NCBI RefSeq assembly: GCF_014641595.1
Contig: NZ_BMIA01000002.1
Location: forward strand, 1,364,001-1,428,000
Direction: 5' to 3'
From: Dyadobacter endophyticus
Lineage (GTDB): Bacteria; Bacteroidota; Bacteroidia; Cytophagales; Spirosomataceae
Length of the DNA: 64,000 nucleotides
In this document: positions 61,532 through 64,000 of the stretch, piece by piece
Position numbering within the stretch: the first letter of the stretch is position 1
How the letters are laid out: each line of letters begins with the position of its first letter
The notes under the pieces: generated by a model
What the model was told of the DNA's origin: nothing
The model's input: the letters and a program-made list of their open reading frames with translations, nothing else
The model's database searches: none
Position numbers and translations under genes: made by a program

Positions 61532-63523
61532 ATGTACAGACTAGTTTTTACGATTTTTTTCGGGTTACTGCTCCTTGCAGGTAAGGTAGAAGCGCAGAGA
61601 AGAAACAACACACCCAGAAAAACTTTAATAACGCCTAAAAAGAAGGCAACCACTCCTGTGAAACCAGCGGCTGGCGTTCCAGCGGCTGGCGTTCCAGCGG
61701 CTACCAAAGCAGATAGCTTGCAGCAGGTCCCGGCCATTGCTACCCCTGCTGCGGACACAACGGTCGGGGACACCACAATGCCGAGTGCAATTTCGGCCAG
61801 TGGTGATACGCTGACCGAGGCCGCGAACGAGGCAAAGCTCCCGGTGGAAAAGGCCGATAGTATACATGCCTACAAGATTACAATCGAAGATATTTCGTAC
61901 CTCTCGGTATGCCCGGGCACCAATGTCACCATCCCGTTCAAAACGGAAGGTCCTTTCGACGAAGGCAATACCTTTATCGCGCATATTATCGATGCAACGG
62001 GCAAATCCGTGCCTATTTCACTTCCTGTGAAGAAGAGTCCGGTTAAAGCCGTGATCCCTTCCTACAAAGTGGGCGGCGAAGTTTACCGTATTCAGATCAT
62101 TTCCTCTATTCCTGTGATAAAGAGTCAGGAAGTTCCATTAAGACTCCTGCAAGCGCCGGCAGCAAAGATCGACCTGATCGACGGGACTCAAACCGTCCGC
62201 ATCATGCCCGGGCAGGAAGCGCACCTGCGTGTGAACCTCACTGGCGCGGCACCATGGTCGTTCCGGCTTTCGGATAGTACCACCGTACTGCAAACGCTTT
62301 CGAACCCACATTATATTACTGTAAAACCAACGGACGTAAAAGCTTACCGTGTGACCGGCGTTTCAAATGCTTGCGGAAGCGGCACTACTTCCGGTGAGGC
62401 TATTGTGAATGTGAACAATAACCCGGAGCCTAAACTGGAACTGAAAGAGATCGAGAAAATCGCGAAACTTTGTGCGGGCGTTCCTTTTCAGGTGCCTTTC
62501 AATGCAACGGGGAAATATAAGGAAGGAAATAAATTCGTCGTTCAGATCGCTGAGCGGAGCGGTGCTTTCAAGAACATTTCAACACCCGACTCATCCGGCT
62601 ATATTACCACTCAAATCCCCGACACGTACAAACCGGGCGAATACCGGCTGCGCGTAACTTCAACGGCTCCGTACCTCGTAAGCCAGACGACGAACATTTC
62701 GATCATGTCGCCTACCGTGGCAACCCTGCAAAAGGATTCATTGAGACTGGGCGAAAACGAATCAGGGCAGCTTACTGTGAAGTTCACTGGCGGAGGCCCG
62801 TGGTTTGTGCTGCTTTCGGACGGTACTTATGAGAACAATATCCAGGAATCACCCCATAAGATTAAGGTAAAACCATTTTACGACACCAATTACCAGATCA
62901 GTTCGGCAGGTGGTCTTTGTGGCGTGGGGAAATTCTCAGGCTCGGCGAAAGTGACCGTAAAAAGCCCGCCGGCAAGCATCACACTCGAAAGATTACCGCA
63001 AAATATGGCCTGTGCGGGTTCCACCATTGATATTCCCTACAAAACGGAAGGCAGGTACAATCCGAACAACAAATTCACGGTTCAGATGACCGACAAATCC
63101 GGAAGATTCGTGACCTTGCCCACGACGGTCACACCTACCGGCATGCAGGTTAAAATTGCAGCAGCAGCGCCGGGAGACACGACGAGGATCCAGAAAATCC
63201 GTATCGTTTCCTCCTCCCCTGCAGTTTCGAGTGCCATTGAAGAACTGGAGGTAATCGCTCCCGACAAGGCCGTTGCGGAAGTATCCGGACGCGGCACGGT
63301 TTCGGCAGGGCGTTCTACCCGCATTCAATTGAGATTCAAAAACGGGCTTCCACCCTGGTCATTTACGCTTTCCGACGGCACGACGATCAACGGTACATTC
63401 CTTAACCCGTATCTGATTTCCGTATCGCCGGCTTCTACCACAGAATATACCATCAACTCACTGAAAAGTGGATGCGGTACGGGTACCGGGCGGGGTTCGG
63501 CAGTCGTGACGGTGGAAAACTAG
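61532..63523 (+). CDS. Large secreted protein with three Ig-like bipartite repeats
   Basis: The 663-residue protein has a signal peptide (cleavage near VEAQ), then a low-complexity Lys/Pro/Ala linker that includes two and a half copies of PAAGV. The rest is built of three repeats of about 183 residues. Each has a TEG(R/P)xxxNxF element (about 137, 326, 505) and a PWSF/PWFV..LSDGT element (about 241, 424, 607), the latter ending in a CGxGxxxGxAxVxV strand. All-beta Ig-like or PKD-like folds are likely. No type IX sorting tail is present. It sits immediately before porZ, which suggests a surface or periplasmic structural role linked to secretion, but that is a guess. Confidence 0.75.
   Translation: MYRLVFTIFFGLLLLAGKVEAQRRNNTPRKTLITPKKKATTPVKPAAGVPAAGVPAATKADSLQQVPAIATPAADTTVGDTTMPSAISASGDTLTEAANEAKLPVEKADSIHAYKITIEDISYLSVCPGTNVTIPFKTEGPFDEGNTFIAHIIDATGKSVPISLPVKKSPVKAVIPSYKVGGEVYRIQIISSIPVIKSQEVPLRLLQAPAAKIDLIDGTQTVRIMPGQEAHLRVNLTGAAPWSFRLSDSTTVLQTLSNPHYITVKPTDVKAYRVTGVSNACGSGTTSGEAIVNVNNNPEPKLELKEIEKIAKLCAGVPFQVPFNATGKYKEGNKFVVQIAERSGAFKNISTPDSSGYITTQIPDTYKPGEYRLRVTSTAPYLVSQTTNISIMSPTVATLQKDSLRLGENESGQLTVKFTGGGPWFVLLSDGTYENNIQESPHKIKVKPFYDTNYQISSAGGLCGVGKFSGSAKVTVKSPPASITLERLPQNMACAGSTIDIPYKTEGRYNPNNKFTVQMTDKSGRFVTLPTTVTPTGMQVKIAAAAPGDTTRIQKIRIVSSSPAVSSAIEELEVIAPDKAVAEVSGRGTVSAGRSTRIQLRFKNGLPPWSFTLSDGTTINGTFLNPYLISVSPASTTEYTINSLKSGCGTGTGRGSAVVTVEN
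61664..61702 (+). repeat. 15-bp tandem repeat in the Ig-like repeat gene
   Basis: CCAGCGGCTGGCGTT occurs twice in full and once in part, coding PAAGV-PAAGV-PAA. The unit is a multiple of three, so copy-number change would alter linker length without a frameshift. Confidence 0.85.
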
Positions 63524-63532
63524 CATTCGGCC

Positions 63533-64000
63533 ATGCGCAAAGGGAGGATACTATTTTTTTTAATTGCCGTCATATCCGGCCCTTCGCGCATTCTCGGACA
63601 GACTTTGCCGTTAGGCGAATGGCAAAGCCATTTTAACTACCTATCTGCCAGACAGGTCGTTGAAGCAGGTTCGCGGATTTACTGCGCTTCCTATAATGGC
63701 CTTTTTTCCGTAAAAACCGAAACCGGAGAACTACGGGCGCTTTCCAAAGCCGACGGACTCAGCAATACCGGCATCGGCACTATGGGTTACCTGCCTGCCG
63801 CCCGGCTCTTGTTACTGGCTTACCGGAACGGCACGATCGATTTTGTTTACCTTAATGAACAATCCGAACCCGAGCAGATCGAAACCTGGGATCTTTTGAA
63901 CAACACGCAGGGATTGCCGGCTGATAAAGCCATTCGGCGCATTGTTTTCAGGGATAATCTGGCTTATGTCGCAACCGGTTTCGGGGTGCTCGTTCTGGAT
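63533..64000 (+). CDS. porZ: PorZ-like type IX secretion beta-propeller, 3' end outside window
   Basis: The frame opens at ATG 63533, ten bases after the previous stop, and remains open to the window edge (156 codons). The signal peptide is followed by GEWQSHFNYL, AGSRIYCASYNGLFSV, SKADGLSNTGIGTMGYLP and LAYRNGTIDFVYL. This is the N-terminal propeller pattern of PorZ, the type IX secretion attachment-complex protein that delivers A-LPS to cargo. It is also similar to two-component-regulator propellers. The C-terminal sorting domain cannot be checked here. A short spacing suggests co-transcription with the Ig-like repeat gene. Confidence 0.78.
   Translation, partial: MRKGRILFFLIAVISGPSRILGQTLPLGEWQSHFNYLSARQVVEAGSRIYCASYNGLFSVKTETGELRALSKADGLSNTGIGTMGYLPAARLLLLAYRNGTIDFVYLNEQSEPEQIETWDLLNNTQGLPADKAIRRIVFRDNLAYVATGFGVLVLD

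Noticed and set aside
1..64000. CRISPR arrays, insertion sequences, prophage or rRNA
   Set aside because: No regular spacer-repeat array, transposase, integrase, phage structural gene or rRNA sequence was seen.

Overview
The window looks like chromosomal DNA of a Bacteroidota bacterium, most likely order Cytophagales and possibly Dyadobacter or a close relative. The evidence is a gldD gliding-motility lipoprotein gene, a porZ-like type IX secretion gene, a TonB receptor with a carboxypeptidase-like N-terminal domain, lipoproteins with an acidic stretch after the lipid cysteine, promoters of the TTG-N19-21-TAnnTTTG type, and few Shine-Dalgarno sequences. The genus is an inference. I see no phage, insertion sequence, CRISPR array or rRNA.

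Positions 1-13000 are one end of an exopolysaccharide or capsule locus: two beta-helix proteins, two GT4 glycosyltransferases, a UDP-glucuronate 4-epimerase-like enzyme, a phosphoglycosyl transferase that would start lipid-linked synthesis, and three tandem Wzi-family outer-membrane proteins. Positions 13000-31700 hold a HIT hydrolase, a DUF1080 protein, a large SF1 helicase, a TerC transporter, tRNA-Gly and tRNA-Leu, a small AraC / FAD-monooxygenase / AraC / PEP-mutase group, a SNF2 helicase, purA, a Fur-family regulator and a Rel (p)ppGpp enzyme.

Positions 31800-40100 carry a second tRNA-Leu, the proteostasis set tig - XRE regulator - clpP - clpX, an SDR-like protein lacking its catalytic tyrosine, a PfkB-type kinase, a Tat-exported beta-propeller and a membrane protein. 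Positions 40200-44400 form a probable metal-responsive unit: a ZnuD-like TonB receptor, a lipoprotein, a Zur-like repressor and a MerC-like protein, with the same TTGCAAC-N3-GTTGCAA palindrome at the receptor promoter and the regulator/merC divergent promoter.

Positions 44400-64000 are mostly metabolic and envelope genes: a serine hydrolase, an IlvD/Edd sugar-acid dehydratase with an SDR, an IrrE-like protein, gldD, glmS, a GT5 N-domain-only protein divergent from panC, a Tat-exported Gfo/Idh oxidoreductase, the panD - UPF0104 - rfaE2 - Zn-peptidase operon, a VCBS protein, gcvT, comB, a large Ig-like repeat protein and the start of porZ. An imperfect palindromic repeat family (CTGTCACCCTGAGCG... 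type) occurs at three intergenic places. The clearest new leads are the two shared-operator predictions (Zur-like and AraC), the tandem Wzi triplet and several proteins that keep a fold but have lost catalytic residues.
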